From positions 744,001 to 808,000 of the forward strand of contig CAVXQD010000001.1 in the NCBI GenBank assembly GCA_963763885.1: DNA of 64,000 nucleotides, read 5' to 3'. The translations under genes and the position numbers were made by a program. How positions within the stretch are numbered: position 1 is the first letter of the stretch; each line of letters starts with the position of its first letter. Shown here piece after piece: positions 1 through 8,235 of this stretch. Under the pieces are notes generated by a model. That model searched no databases. It worked only from the letters and a program-made list of their open reading frames with translations, and had not been told where the DNA came from. This DNA comes from JANNBN01 sp963763885 (GTDB lineage: Bacteria > Actinomycetota > Acidimicrobiia > Acidimicrobiales > JANYDT01).

Positions 1-276
1 AACGTCGCACGGCACAAACCGCTCGATTGCGGCGGCGACGTCTGCGAATTGCTCTGAGGTGGCATGTAGTTCAGCCACCCCCATGTGCCCAACGTCGAAC
101 AACCCCGCGTGCTGGCGAGTGTGATTGTGCTCCGCCAGCGTTCCTTCGGTGTAGCGAGTCGGCATGTCGTAGCCAGCAAACGGGCCCAGTCTCCCGCCGA
201 GGCGCAGGTGCCATTCATACAGCGGGGTGTGCATCAGTTCTTCAGGCTGATCAGCTGTTGAGCCCTGATCAGTCAT
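1..276 (-). CDS. gcvT: Aminomethyltransferase (glycine cleavage T protein), 5' part only
   Basis: This is the N-terminal 92 residues of GcvT; the rest lies beyond the window edge. The T protein moves the aminomethyl carbon from lipoyl-GcvH to tetrahydrofolate, releasing ammonia, in the cytoplasm. Visible family blocks are LYEWH near residue 19, the PFAGYDMPTRY segment near 33-43 and GLFDVGHMG near 59-67. The start ATG shares one base with the gcvP stop codon (TGATG), so the two are translationally coupled and transcribed gcvP then gcvT. No gcvH is seen inside the window; it may lie further downstream. Confidence 0.93.
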   Translation of the reverse strand, partial: MTDQGSTADQPEELMHTPLYEWHLRLGGRLGPFAGYDMPTRYTEGTLAEHNHTRQHAGLFDVGHMGVAELHATSEQFADVAAAIERFVPCDV

Positions 277-3194
277 CACGCCACGTCCATCGAAGAGTCC
301 ATCGGAGGGCAGGAGCAGAAGAAGTTGCGGTCACCGTATGCACCATCGATGCGAGAAACGGGCGGCCAGTACTTGTCGGCCATGGACCCGCCGCCCGGAC
401 AAGCGGCCTCGACCCGGGTATAGGGGTGCGTCCACTCAGCCACCAACACGTCATCTGCGGTGTGAGGTGCATTGCGGAGAGGGTTGTCCTCCGCTGGCCA
501 CTCCCCCGCAGCAACCCGGTCAATCTCGTGGCGAATAGCAATCATTGCGTCGCAGAATCGGTCGAGTTCGGCCGTCGATTCACTCTCCGTCGGCTCAACC
601 ATCAGCGTTCCGGACACCGGAAAGCTCATTGTCGGAGCGTGAAAGCCGTAGTCGATCAGACGCTTGGCGATGTCATCGACGGTGATGCCTGTGGCAGCGG
701 TCATCGGCCTGATATCCAGGATGCACTCATGGGCGACGAAACCACCCCTTCCGCTGTACAGGATGGGATACAGCGGCCTCAGGCGCGCTGCAATGTAGTT
801 GGCGTTCAGAATCGCGGTTGCTGTTGCGTCATGCAGCCCAGCTGCGCCCATCATTGAAATATACGCCCACGGAATACAAAGGATTCCGGCAGATCCCCAT
901 GGCGCAGCCGAGACAGCACCCACCGGGTGAGAGCTAGAAGCCCCGTCCGCTTTTGGCCGAGAACTTCGCAGTTCCGGTCGTGCCATGTGTGACGGAAGAA
1001 ACGGTGCAAGGTGTGCCTTCACGCAGACAGGACCAACCCCTGGCCCGCCACCCCCGTGTGGGATGCAAAACGTCTTGTGCAAATTGAGGTGGCTGACATC
1101 GGCACCGAACTTGCCAGGCCTTGCAGTGCCGACCAACGCGTTGAAGTTTGCACCGTCGAGGTAGACCTGCCCGCCCGCAGCATGGACTCGTGCGCACACG
1201 TCAACCACTTGGTCTTCAAACACACCGTGAGTTGAGGGATAGGTAATCATCAACGCCGCCAGGTTCTCGGAATGCTGATCAATCTTGGACTGAAGGTCCT
1301 CAACATCTACGTTTCCTCCGCCGTCGCACAACACGGGGACAACAGTCATTCCTGCCATCACCGCAGATGCTGCGTTGGTCCCGTGCGCAGACGTTGGGAT
1401 GAGGCAGACCGTTCGGGTTTGGTCACCGCGAGACAGATGATAAGCACGAATAGCAAGTAGTCCGGCAAGCTCGCCCTGTGAACCAGCATTGGGTTGCACC
1501 GAGACGTGGTCGTAGCCAGTGATCTCCACAAGCAGCGCCTCGAGTTGGCGCACCAGTTCGACAGTGCCCGCAAGTTGGTCGAGCGGCGCAAACGGATGCA
1601 GGTCCGCAAACGCTGGCCAAGAGACCGGAACCATCTCCGTGGTGGCGTTTAACTTCATCGTGCAGCTTCCAAGCGGGATCATGGTGCGGTCAAGCGCCAG
1701 GTCCCGGTCCGACAAGCGTCGGAGTTCACGCAGCATGTCGGTTTCGGACATGTCCTGATGAAACACCTCGTGAGTGAGCGCGTTGCCGTGACGGCGAAGT
1801 CCTGCCGGGAGGCCCCGGGTGCTCGACGGGGTTTGGTCCACCTGTGTTGCTCCGAATGCGCTCAGCACCGCCTCGATGTGAGCAGCGGTGGTGGTTTCAT
1901 CACACGCCACGGAAACCCGCACTTCGTCGACCCGACGCAAGTTGATCCCGGATTGCAACGCACGAGACATCACGGCGTCAGCTGAGGCGGTATCGGACAG
2001 CGACGCTGTGATTGTGTCAAAGAACGTCCGGTGATCCATCTCAAGGCCGATAGCTCTGAGGCCAGCATCGAGCGATCCGGCATGTCCATGCACCCGTTCC
2101 GCTATTGCGCGAAGTCCCCGCTCACCGTGCCAACACGCATACAGCGCACTGACGACGGCGAGCAATACCTGCGCGGTGCAGATGTTGCTGGTGGCCTTGT
2201 CGCGTCGTATGTGTTGCTCTCGAGTCTGCAACGCGAGTCGATACGCCCTGCGTCCGGCGGCATCAACCGACACACCGACCAACCGGCCTGGAAGCGATCG
2301 CTTGTATGCATCGAGTACCGCCAGGAATCCTGCATGGGGGCCCCCGGCAAACATTGGAACACCGAAACGCTGGGCAGAGCCAACAACGGCGTCTGCTCCC
2401 CATCGTCCCGGTCCCTCCACAAGCATGCAGGCCAGCAAATCCGTATGCACACACACAAACATCCCAGCGTCTTTTGCTCGTTGGACTACATCGGTATGTG
2501 TCGAGACCCCACCCGTCGTTGCCACGTGGGCGAGCAACACGCCGAAGCAATCAGTTGCTGACCACGTCGCTAGATCGACGACATCGATATCGATTCCAAG
2601 CGGCTCAGCGCGTGTCTTCACAACCTCGATGACCTGTGGGTGCAACGCACTGTCGAGCGCGAACCGCATCGACTTCAGTTTGGAGATGCGGCGGGCAAGC
2701 GTCATTGCCTCAGCTGCCGCCGTGGCGTCGTCCAAAAGCGACGCACCCGATACATCCATTCCGGTGAGTTGGCACACCATCGTCTGGAAACGCAGCAGTA
2801 CCTCGAGGCGCCCCTGGCTGATTTCAGGTTGATACGGCGTGTAGGCGGTATACCAAGCAGGGCTCTCCAGCACGTTGCGACGGATCACCTGCGGAGTATG
2901 GGTGCCGTGGTAGCCCTGCCCGATCATGTTCACCATCACCACATTGCGCTCCGCAAGCAACGCAAGCGAAGCGAGTGCTTCGGCCTCGCTGAGTGCTTGC
3001 GGCATCGACAGCGGTTCACGGAGCCGAATGGACTCCGGAATGGCTGCATCGAGTAGTTCCTCCATCGACGCAAGACCAACGGCGGCGAGCATCTTGGCCC
3101 GTGTGTCAGATCGTGGGCCGATATGACGATCTGCGAAGGAAGCGTCGTGCGGCAACCCACCAGAAACGTCGGGTTGTGTCATTCGTGTGGACAT
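276..3194 (-). CDS. gcvP: Glycine dehydrogenase (aminomethyl-transferring), P protein
   Basis: This is a full-length 972-residue homodimeric-type GcvP with both the N-terminal and C-terminal PLP-fold halves fused, as in most actinobacteria and proteobacteria. It decarboxylates glycine and passes the aminomethyl group to lipoylated GcvH. The PLP-binding lysine is Lys707 in LNLHKTFCIPHGGGGPG, and an ADRHIGP motif sits at the N-terminus. A GGAGG Shine-Dalgarno lies 6 bases before the ATG, inside a small CCU/AGG hairpin. The gene sits directly behind a tandem glycine riboswitch, so glycine almost certainly controls it. gcvT follows with a one-base overlap. Confidence 0.97.
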   Translation of the reverse strand: MSTRMTQPDVSGGLPHDASFADRHIGPRSDTRAKMLAAVGLASMEELLDAAIPESIRLREPLSMPQALSEAEALASLALLAERNVVMVNMIGQGYHGTHTPQVIRRNVLESPAWYTAYTPYQPEISQGRLEVLLRFQTMVCQLTGMDVSGASLLDDATAAAEAMTLARRISKLKSMRFALDSALHPQVIEVVKTRAEPLGIDIDVVDLATWSATDCFGVLLAHVATTGGVSTHTDVVQRAKDAGMFVCVHTDLLACMLVEGPGRWGADAVVGSAQRFGVPMFAGGPHAGFLAVLDAYKRSLPGRLVGVSVDAAGRRAYRLALQTREQHIRRDKATSNICTAQVLLAVVSALYACWHGERGLRAIAERVHGHAGSLDAGLRAIGLEMDHRTFFDTITASLSDTASADAVMSRALQSGINLRRVDEVRVSVACDETTTAAHIEAVLSAFGATQVDQTPSSTRGLPAGLRRHGNALTHEVFHQDMSETDMLRELRRLSDRDLALDRTMIPLGSCTMKLNATTEMVPVSWPAFADLHPFAPLDQLAGTVELVRQLEALLVEITGYDHVSVQPNAGSQGELAGLLAIRAYHLSRGDQTRTVCLIPTSAHGTNAASAVMAGMTVVPVLCDGGGNVDVEDLQSKIDQHSENLAALMITYPSTHGVFEDQVVDVCARVHAAGGQVYLDGANFNALVGTARPGKFGADVSHLNLHKTFCIPHGGGGPGVGPVCVKAHLAPFLPSHMARPELRSSRPKADGASSSHPVGAVSAAPWGSAGILCIPWAYISMMGAAGLHDATATAILNANYIAARLRPLYPILYSGRGGFVAHECILDIRPMTAATGITVDDIAKRLIDYGFHAPTMSFPVSGTLMVEPTESESTAELDRFCDAMIAIRHEIDRVAAGEWPAEDNPLRNAPHTADDVLVAEWTHPYTRVEAACPGGGSMADKYWPPVSRIDGAYGDRNFFCSCPPMDSSMDVA

Positions 3195-3231
3195 TGGGGC
3201 CTCCGAAGGCTAGGTATCGGATGAGCACCCC

Positions 3232-3421
3232 CACTGTCCGGTGACCTGAGAGATTCCAGCGGATAGTCCGCTGACCCCTTCGGTGGGAAGTCAGTGCGCT
3301 TACGGCGCGCTGCTTCCGCTCTCCAGTGTTGTCTCCTCGCACCGTTCCCGTGTGCCTGAGAGATTCCGGGGCGGTTGCTCCTTCGGCGCCGACCAGCTGG
3401 CAGCTGGCAGGACTCTCACGG
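3232..3421 (-). promoter_or_regulatory. Tandem glycine riboswitch
   Basis: Two consecutive aptamers can be read on the minus strand. Aptamer 1 spans about 3421-3347, with a P1 of CCGTG/CACGG type, the core GCCGAAGGAGCAA and the closing ATCTCTCAGGCA. Aptamer 2 spans about 3328-3232, with P1 CACTG/CAGTG, a core ACCGAAGGGG and again ATCTCTCAGGTCACCGGACAG. This is the classical two-aptamer gcvT-type element. It ends 37 bases before gcvP, which fits the usual role of turning on glycine cleavage when glycine is abundant. Confidence 0.93.
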
Positions 3422-3523
3422 TGCGCATGAAGCGACGCTCGCAGCATAAGCCTCTACATCAGCCAACGCGCGGTATTCGTTCATTCGACCCACCAATGCG
3501 CTTGCCGAACACCGCCTCTGGAA
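3422..3523. other. Intergenic region upstream of the riboswitch
   Basis: This 102-base gap between the endonuclease-family gene and the glycine riboswitch should hold the gcv promoter on the minus strand. A TATGCT -10-like hexamer is seen on that strand at 3448-3443, about 20 bases before the first aptamer, but no convincing -35 accompanies it. No coding potential is seen. Confidence 0.35.
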
Positions 3524-4339
3524 TCAAGTTTCGGCGTAGTCAACCGACACGGCGCGGTGATCGCTGAAGTCCAGGTGGTGTGCACGCGACCGGAAGACCC
3601 CGCCGAATCGTGAACCCGGGTCGTCCAACAGCACATGGTCGAGTTGCATCACGGGTGACGGGGCCGGAAAGGTTGCGTGCCCACCAGCAAGCTGTGACCA
3701 CCGCAAAATGGTTGCCGGAACTGGAGACGGCAGGTTGAGGTCCCCAAGCAAGAACCTGGGCGCTGGGAGGTGTCGCAGCGCACGCCCGATCTTGTGGAGC
3801 TGCCGGACGTTCCACCCAGGGACGAACGATGTGTGGGTGGCCGCCACCGTCATGGTGATTCCGTCACAGTCGACCACTGCAGCGATACAAACCCGAGGCT
3901 CGTCGTCAATGAGCTTCCACCCGCCGCCGGGAAAGTAAACCGGAGCCTGGTGCGGAAAGGGGTCAACACGAATCACGTGCCACTGCTGGACGTCCAACGT
4001 GGTGATGAGCGCCGTGCCAAACGCAGCCGACGACGTGTGCACTAGCGGCAGGTCGTGCCCGCTCGCTGGATCCTCAGAAGTAGCGGGACGCCACGCTTGG
4101 CCCGGCACGCCCATGATTGCGGGAACAAATCGCCATTGTGCTCCGGAGATTGCGGTAGCTACCGCAGCTGCCTGGTCAACGGAGCCGCTTCTGCTTTGGA
4201 ACCTGTCCACTTCCTGCATTGCCAGCACCGAAGGTTGCAGCGCAGTCAACGACCGGACCATCCGCGCGGTATCAACCGTTCCATCGGTGATCGACAAACC
4301 ATTCAACAGATTGCTTGTGACCAGGGTCAACGGGCGCAT
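3524..4339 (-). CDS. Endonuclease/exonuclease/phosphatase (EEP) family protein
   Basis: This 271-residue protein has the full metal-dependent EEP fold signature: an N-terminal TSNLLNG, the metal-binding glutamate in QEVDR (Glu43), THTSF near 168, GDLN at 199-202, LDHV near 233-236 and the catalytic SDH at 259-261. Members cleave phosphodiesters in DNA, RNA or phospholipid head groups, and the substrate cannot be told from sequence. No signal peptide is seen, so it is probably cytoplasmic. It lies 15 bases downstream of the HisN-like gene on the same strand, so it is probably cotranscribed with it and with DUF3151. Confidence 0.85.
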   Translation of the reverse strand: MRPLTLVTSNLLNGLSITDGTVDTARMVRSLTALQPSVLAMQEVDRFQSRSGSVDQAAAVATAISGAQWRFVPAIMGVPGQAWRPATSEDPASGHDLPLVHTSSAAFGTALITTLDVQQWHVIRVDPFPHQAPVYFPGGGWKLIDDEPRVCIAAVVDCDGITMTVAATHTSFVPGWNVRQLHKIGRALRHLPAPRFLLGDLNLPSPVPATILRWSQLAGGHATFPAPSPVMQLDHVLLDDPGSRFGGVFRSRAHHLDFSDHRAVSVDYAET

Positions 4340-4354
4340 CGGGGAGTTTGATGT

Positions 4355-5155
4355 TCAGGGACGCAGGGCGTCGAGAACCGAGTTATGCAAGATGGCGTTG
4401 GTAGAAAGCGCGCTGCCACCGTCGGCCCTTGCGTTGCCGGAAAGGTCGGTGAAACACCCTCCGGCTTGCTCCACGATCAGTTGCACCGCTGCGAGGTCCC
4501 ACAAGCTGACAATCGGTTCCACGGCGATGTCGAGTGCGCCTTCGGCAACTAGCATGTGCTGCCAGAAGTCGCCGAAAGACCGTTGCCTTCCGCACGCCTT
4601 GACAAGGTCCTGCAATCGCGATCGCATTGCGACGTCGGTCCAGTGCCCGTCGGAGAAGCTGATGAACACGTCCTCCAGGCTGCTGACTTTGCTGACCTGC
4701 AAGCGTCGGCTGTCTTGCAGCGAACCGCCGAACGCGCCTCCGGCGGCAACAGCCCACCACCGACGTGACATTGCTGGGCAAGAAACTATGGACGCTTGTA
4801 AAACACCGTTGTGTTCCGCCGCAATGAGGGTCGCCCACACGGGCACACCTCTCGTGAAATTGGAGGTGCCGTCAATTGGGTCGATGATCCATCGCCATCC
4901 CGATGTGTCTGATCCACGGATGCCGAATTCCTCGCCCAGCACCTGATGGTCGGGAAATCGTTCAAGGATTGCCGCAGTGAGCGCTTCCTCAGTAGAACGA
5001 TCAGCGATGGTGACCTCGGTACGGTCAGCTTTGGTCTCGATCACAAAATCCTGCGCCGCAAAGTGCGGCAGCGAGATTGAATCGGCGAGGTCTGCCAACA
5101 GGTGGAGGAATTGACCATCCAGTTGGCCGTCCAACAGCGAAGACGAGGCGGTCAT
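4355..5155 (-). CDS. hisN: Histidinol-phosphatase / inositol-monophosphatase family protein
   Basis: This 266-residue, magnesium-dependent phosphatase of the IMPase superfamily has metal ligands in GEE (74-76), DPIDGTSNF (92-100) and WDLAA near 214. The KADRTEVTIADRSTEEAL block is closer to actinobacterial HisN (histidinol-phosphate to histidinol) than to SuhB, but an inositol-phosphatase role cannot be excluded. The start is placed at the ATG overlapping the upstream stop (ATGA); a longer frame starting 30 bases earlier would run into DUF3151. The operon order is DUF3151, this gene, then the EEP protein. Confidence 0.85.
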   Translation of the reverse strand: MTASSSLLDGQLDGQFLHLLADLADSISLPHFAAQDFVIETKADRTEVTIADRSTEEALTAAILERFPDHQVLGEEFGIRGSDTSGWRWIIDPIDGTSNFTRGVPVWATLIAAEHNGVLQASIVSCPAMSRRWWAVAAGGAFGGSLQDSRRLQVSKVSSLEDVFISFSDGHWTDVAMRSRLQDLVKACGRQRSFGDFWQHMLVAEGALDIAVEPIVSLWDLAAVQLIVEQAGGCFTDLSGNARADGGSALSTNAILHNSVLDALRP

Positions 5156-5604
5156 TGATGCGCCTCGCCAGCGACGCGCGCCCAATTGGGATCGAGTTGT
5201 AACAGGAACAACGCGCAGCGTTCTTCCTCCGAAGTTTCACCGATTTCGCCAGCTGACTCACGCAGTTGGTCCAGAGCGCGAAGAAACCCTCGGTTTGATT
5301 CGTGCTGCCACCGCACGTAGCCACTCCCCCGCCATCCGCTGCCACGCAACCGATCCAACCCTCGGTGGTACCCAACTCGGGCTGCTGCGTAACGCTCGAC
5401 CGGGTCCCTGCCAAGTTCGCTCAACCGAGCCCACCCGTCGAGAAACGTGGGGTTACGACCGACGACGACCGAAACGGCGTCCCGCCTGGCGGCAAGATCC
5501 GGTATTGCCAGGGCTGCGGCAAGCTCGGCGAGTAACTCTGGCCGCTCCGCGTCCAACCGGGTCTCAGGGAGACCCGTGCTAAGTGTGACTGGGCGTTCGC
5601 TCAT
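5152..5604 (-). CDS. DUF3151 family protein
   Basis: This is a 150-residue actinobacterial protein of unknown function. The family blocks YAAARVGYHRGLDRLR, a W-x-H-E-x-NRGFLRAL motif and GETSEEERC are all present. The start chosen is ATG at 5604, which has AGGA 8 bases upstream; an in-frame GTG 39 bases earlier has a purine run too close to serve. It is the first gene of a three-gene minus-strand unit with hisN and the EEP protein. The helical repeats resemble TPR-like segments, but no function is assigned. Confidence 0.88.
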   Translation of the reverse strand: MSERPVTLSTGLPETRLDAERPELLAELAAALAIPDLAARRDAVSVVVGRNPTFLDGWARLSELGRDPVERYAAARVGYHRGLDRLRGSGWRGSGYVRWQHESNRGFLRALDQLRESAGEIGETSEEERCALFLLQLDPNWARVAGEAHQ

Positions 5605-5686
5605 GGGCACGATCCTGGCACCGATCCGCGGTTTGTCCGGCACCCTCCGTTGAGCAACCCATCAGGCCACCGGATGGCGGTGCGAC

Positions 5687-6412
5687 TTGTGCGCCGGATC
5701 TGGCAATGTTGCCCGATGCCCCCTCAGGACTCTGACTCGATCAACGCTGAAACAGCTCGCGCTTGCTCACCCTGCCGACTCCAGCTACGACGCCGAATTC
5801 TTTTTCGATCCGGTCTGCCCATGGGCATGGATTACGTCGCGGTGGATGACAGAAGTAGCTGCCGTCAGGGCAGTACGTGTGCATTGGAACTTCATTTCGC
5901 TGAAGGTCATCAACGAGGCAAAGGCATTGGACTCCGAATACCTTTCTCGCGTCAGTGAAAGCCATGCCCGCGGTCTGCGCCTGCTGCGCGTCGCCGCCGC
6001 GGTCAGACACGACGCAGGACCCCATGCAGTACACGGGGTGTACACGGCGTTTGGCACGGTCATCCATCCGCAACAGGAAGGGAAATCGCTGGACGACGTC
6101 GCTGCCATCGCAACGGCATTGAAGGGAGCAGGAGCAGATCCAGCGCTTGCGTCTCAAGCGGACAATACGGACTGGGACGCGCAGATCCGTGCATCGAGCG
6201 CGCTCGCGTTATCCCGAACCGGCAAGGACGTCGGAACGCCCATCATCACGTATGCGCCACCGGACGGAAATTCGCTCTTTGGGCCGGTGCTTTCGTCTGC
6301 GCCAAAAGGTGAGGCGGCCGGGGAACTATGGGATCACGTCGGCTATGTCGCACGCAACCCAGAGTTTGCCGAGTTGAAACGCTCGCTTCGCAGTCGCGCC
6401 CGTTTCGACTGA
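5687..6412 (+). CDS. DsbA-like mycothiol-dependent nitroreductase (Rv2466c family)
   Basis: The thioredoxin-fold body matches the Rv2466c-type family: FFFDPVCPWAWITSRW near residues 38-53, GTVIHPQ in the helical insertion, DVGTPIITY with the cis-proline, and the C-terminal LFGPVLSSAPKGEAAG. Members use mycothiol to reduce nitro compounds or disulfides in the cytoplasm. Here the usual CPWC is CPWA, so the resolving cysteine is missing and a monothiol mechanism is expected. The start is uncertain: the only standard start in frame is TTG at 5687 with no clear ribosome site, and an ATG at 5716 is in another frame, so a small 5' frameshift is possible. Confidence 0.8.
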   Translation: MCAGSGNVARCPLRTLTRSTLKQLALAHPADSSYDAEFFFDPVCPWAWITSRWMTEVAAVRAVRVHWNFISLKVINEAKALDSEYLSRVSESHARGLRLLRVAAAVRHDAGPHAVHGVYTAFGTVIHPQQEGKSLDDVAAIATALKGAGADPALASQADNTDWDAQIRASSALALSRTGKDVGTPIITYAPPDGNSLFGPVLSSAPKGEAAGELWDHVGYVARNPEFAELKRSLRSRARFD

Positions 6413-6440
6413 ACCGCCGCCAGTCGCCTAGAACGGCGGC

Positions 6441-6743
6441 ATGCCTATTGTGATGATGACCAAACTGACCGCTCAAGACGGAAAACGCGATGCGCTGATC
6501 GAGGCACTGACCAAGCTGGTTGATCATGCTGCCCACGAGCCCGGAACTCTTGTCTATGCACTCCACAAGGCCCTGGACGACGACAACACGTTGTGGTTCT
6601 ACGAGCGCTTCGCCGACAAGGACGCGTTGAAAGCACACTCCACCACCGAAGTCGGCAAGGCGGTGTTCCCAACGCTGGGAGGACTGTTGGCTGGTCCGGC
6701 GGAAATGATCAAGCTCGAAGACGTTGTTGCCAAGGGAATCTGA
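6441..6743 (+). CDS. Antibiotic biosynthesis monooxygenase (ABM) domain protein
   Basis: This 100-residue single-domain ABM protein has a dimeric alpha/beta-barrel fold like YgiN. The pattern TAQDGKRDALIEAL, then EPGTLVYALHKALDDDNTLWFYERFADKDAL is typical. Small stand-alone members act on quinones or heme, or have unknown substrates. It lies 28 bases after the nitroreductase and may be cotranscribed with it. Its 3' end overlaps the convergent MFS gene by 35 bases. Confidence 0.85.
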   Translation: MPIVMMTKLTAQDGKRDALIEALTKLVDHAAHEPGTLVYALHKALDDDNTLWFYERFADKDALKAHSTTEVGKAVFPTLGGLLAGPAEMIKLEDVVAKGI

Positions 6744-7950
6744 TTTCGGGCGTCATGCCCACCATCCAAACTCCCATCAACACCGCTGCGACGGCAGCCC
6801 AACCGCCAAACGCCACTGCCGCCCTGGGGTCATAGCGGTCAGCAATCCATCCCACCACGGGACTGCCAAACGGGGTGCTTCCAAGGAACACCACCGTTTG
6901 TAAGGCGAGGACGCGTCCTCGCATGGTGGGCGGTGACAAGCTGGTGAGCAGTCCACTGAGTTGCGACATGAGCAGTCCACCGCCAAAGCCCATCGGCACC
7001 GAACCAAGAATGAACAACCACATGGTTGGGGCGCGAGCAATTGCAACGTCGCTCAGACCCATGATCATCCCGCCGGTAAGCAAGAAGCCCAGCGTTGGTT
7101 GTCTCCGTTTTGCCGACAGCATCGCAGCAGAGAAGCTGCCAATGCTGACAAACATCATCACTAACCCGAACGAGTCCGAATCTCGCCGGAAGACGCGTTC
7201 CACCATCAACGTGATGGTGACGATGAAATTGAACGTGAAGGTCGCAACAATTGCCGTCACGAGCATCGCAACCCGCAGGGTGCGTGTGCGCCACACATGA
7301 ACCAACGCCCCACGAACTCCGTCCCCTGCACCGGATGGCGGGGTCCGGTGTGAACGTTCAGTCAGGCCAATCAGCGCGCCGATCATTGCCAAGTACGACA
7401 ACCCGTTGAACAGGAAGCACCACTCGGTTCCGGCGTACTTCACCACAAACCCGCCAATTGCGACGCCAGCGACACGGCTACTGGTGATGACCCCCGTGTT
7501 CAACGCCATTGCGTTCGGCAGTGCTTCATGCGGTACGAGGTCGCCGATGAGCGACCTGCGAGCAGGAGTATCGAACGAACTGGCCAAACCAGTCACAAGG
7601 GTGATGGCGAGCACCACGGGCATGGTGACTCTGCCGGTGAAGTCCAACGCAGCAAGCATCAGGGCCGTCAGACCAAGCGCGATCTGAGTCACCACCATCA
7701 ACCGGCGTTTGTCGATCCGGTCGGCGATTGAGCCGGCCCAGGCACTCAACACAGCCACCGGCATGAACTGGGCAATTTGCTGCAAGCTCAGTTCGTGCCC
7801 GCCACCTTTGAGGTTTCGCACGATCAACCACGACAATGCGATGGACTGCATCCATGACCCGAGCATGGAGACAGTCAGCCCTGTGAAGTACAGCTTCGCA
7901 CCGGGGTACCTGAAGCTCAGGAAGAGCGGAGTGGAGCCAGAATCCGTCAC
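6709..7950 (-). CDS. Major facilitator superfamily transporter (MFS_3 / EntS-like exporter)
   Basis: This 413-residue integral membrane protein has about twelve hydrophobic segments. Family features are SWMQSIALSWLI near the start, the loop ADRIDKRRLMV between the second and third helices, FDTPARRSLIGDLV, and the second-half AAMLSAKRR loop. The MFS_3 group includes enterobactin and drug exporters, and the substrate here is unknown. It is divergent from the ferredoxin gene with a 77-base gap, and overlaps the ABM gene at its 3' end. Confidence 0.88.
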   Translation of the reverse strand: MTDSGSTPLFLSFRYPGAKLYFTGLTVSMLGSWMQSIALSWLIVRNLKGGGHELSLQQIAQFMPVAVLSAWAGSIADRIDKRRLMVVTQIALGLTALMLAALDFTGRVTMPVVLAITLVTGLASSFDTPARRSLIGDLVPHEALPNAMALNTGVITSSRVAGVAIGGFVVKYAGTEWCFLFNGLSYLAMIGALIGLTERSHRTPPSGAGDGVRGALVHVWRTRTLRVAMLVTAIVATFTFNFIVTITLMVERVFRRDSDSFGLVMMFVSIGSFSAAMLSAKRRQPTLGFLLTGGMIMGLSDVAIARAPTMWLFILGSVPMGFGGGLLMSQLSGLLTSLSPPTMRGRVLALQTVVFLGSTPFGSPVVGWIADRYDPRAAVAFGGWAAVAAVLMGVWMVGMTPEIRFPWQQRLRA

Positions 7951-8027
7951 TCCTCGTGTGTAGCACGCTGGTCAGTTCCGAACGATCCCGAAACCGATAC
8001 CCGCCCCACGTGCTACAACTCGTTTCT

Positions 8028-8216
8028 ATGAAGATCACGGTTGACTTCGACACCTGCCAGAGCAACGCCTTGTGTATGAGCGCGGCTCCCGAGGTGTTTG
8101 AGGTCCGAGACGATGGCTTCTTGTATCTCCTCATGGACGAACCAGACGAGTCCCTTCGTGCAGCGGTGGCCGAGGCCGCGCGCCTCTGCCCCACCCAGGC
8201 AATTACGGTCGCCTGA
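8028..8216 (+). CDS. Cytochrome P450-type ferredoxin, single cluster
   Basis: This 62-residue ferredoxin has Cys10, Cys16 and Cys54-Pro55 as cluster ligands. The second of the usual four cysteines is replaced by Asn13, which predicts a [3Fe-4S] cluster as in P450 redox partners. The family block APEVFEVRDDGF is present. ATG at 8028 is chosen because the frame upstream of it lacks family similarity. It is followed 19 bases later by a ferredoxin reductase, so the two form an electron-transfer pair; no P450 gene is in the window. Confidence 0.9.
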   Translation: MKITVDFDTCQSNALCMSAAPEVFEVRDDGFLYLLMDEPDESLRAAVAEAARLCPTQAITVA

Positions 8217-8235
8217 CCAACTCGGTTTCACCGGC

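Noticed and set aside
5651..5665. GAGCAACCCATCAGG as a repeat copy upstream of the nitroreductase
   Set aside because: Only about 13 bases match the unit, which is not enough to distinguish from chance.
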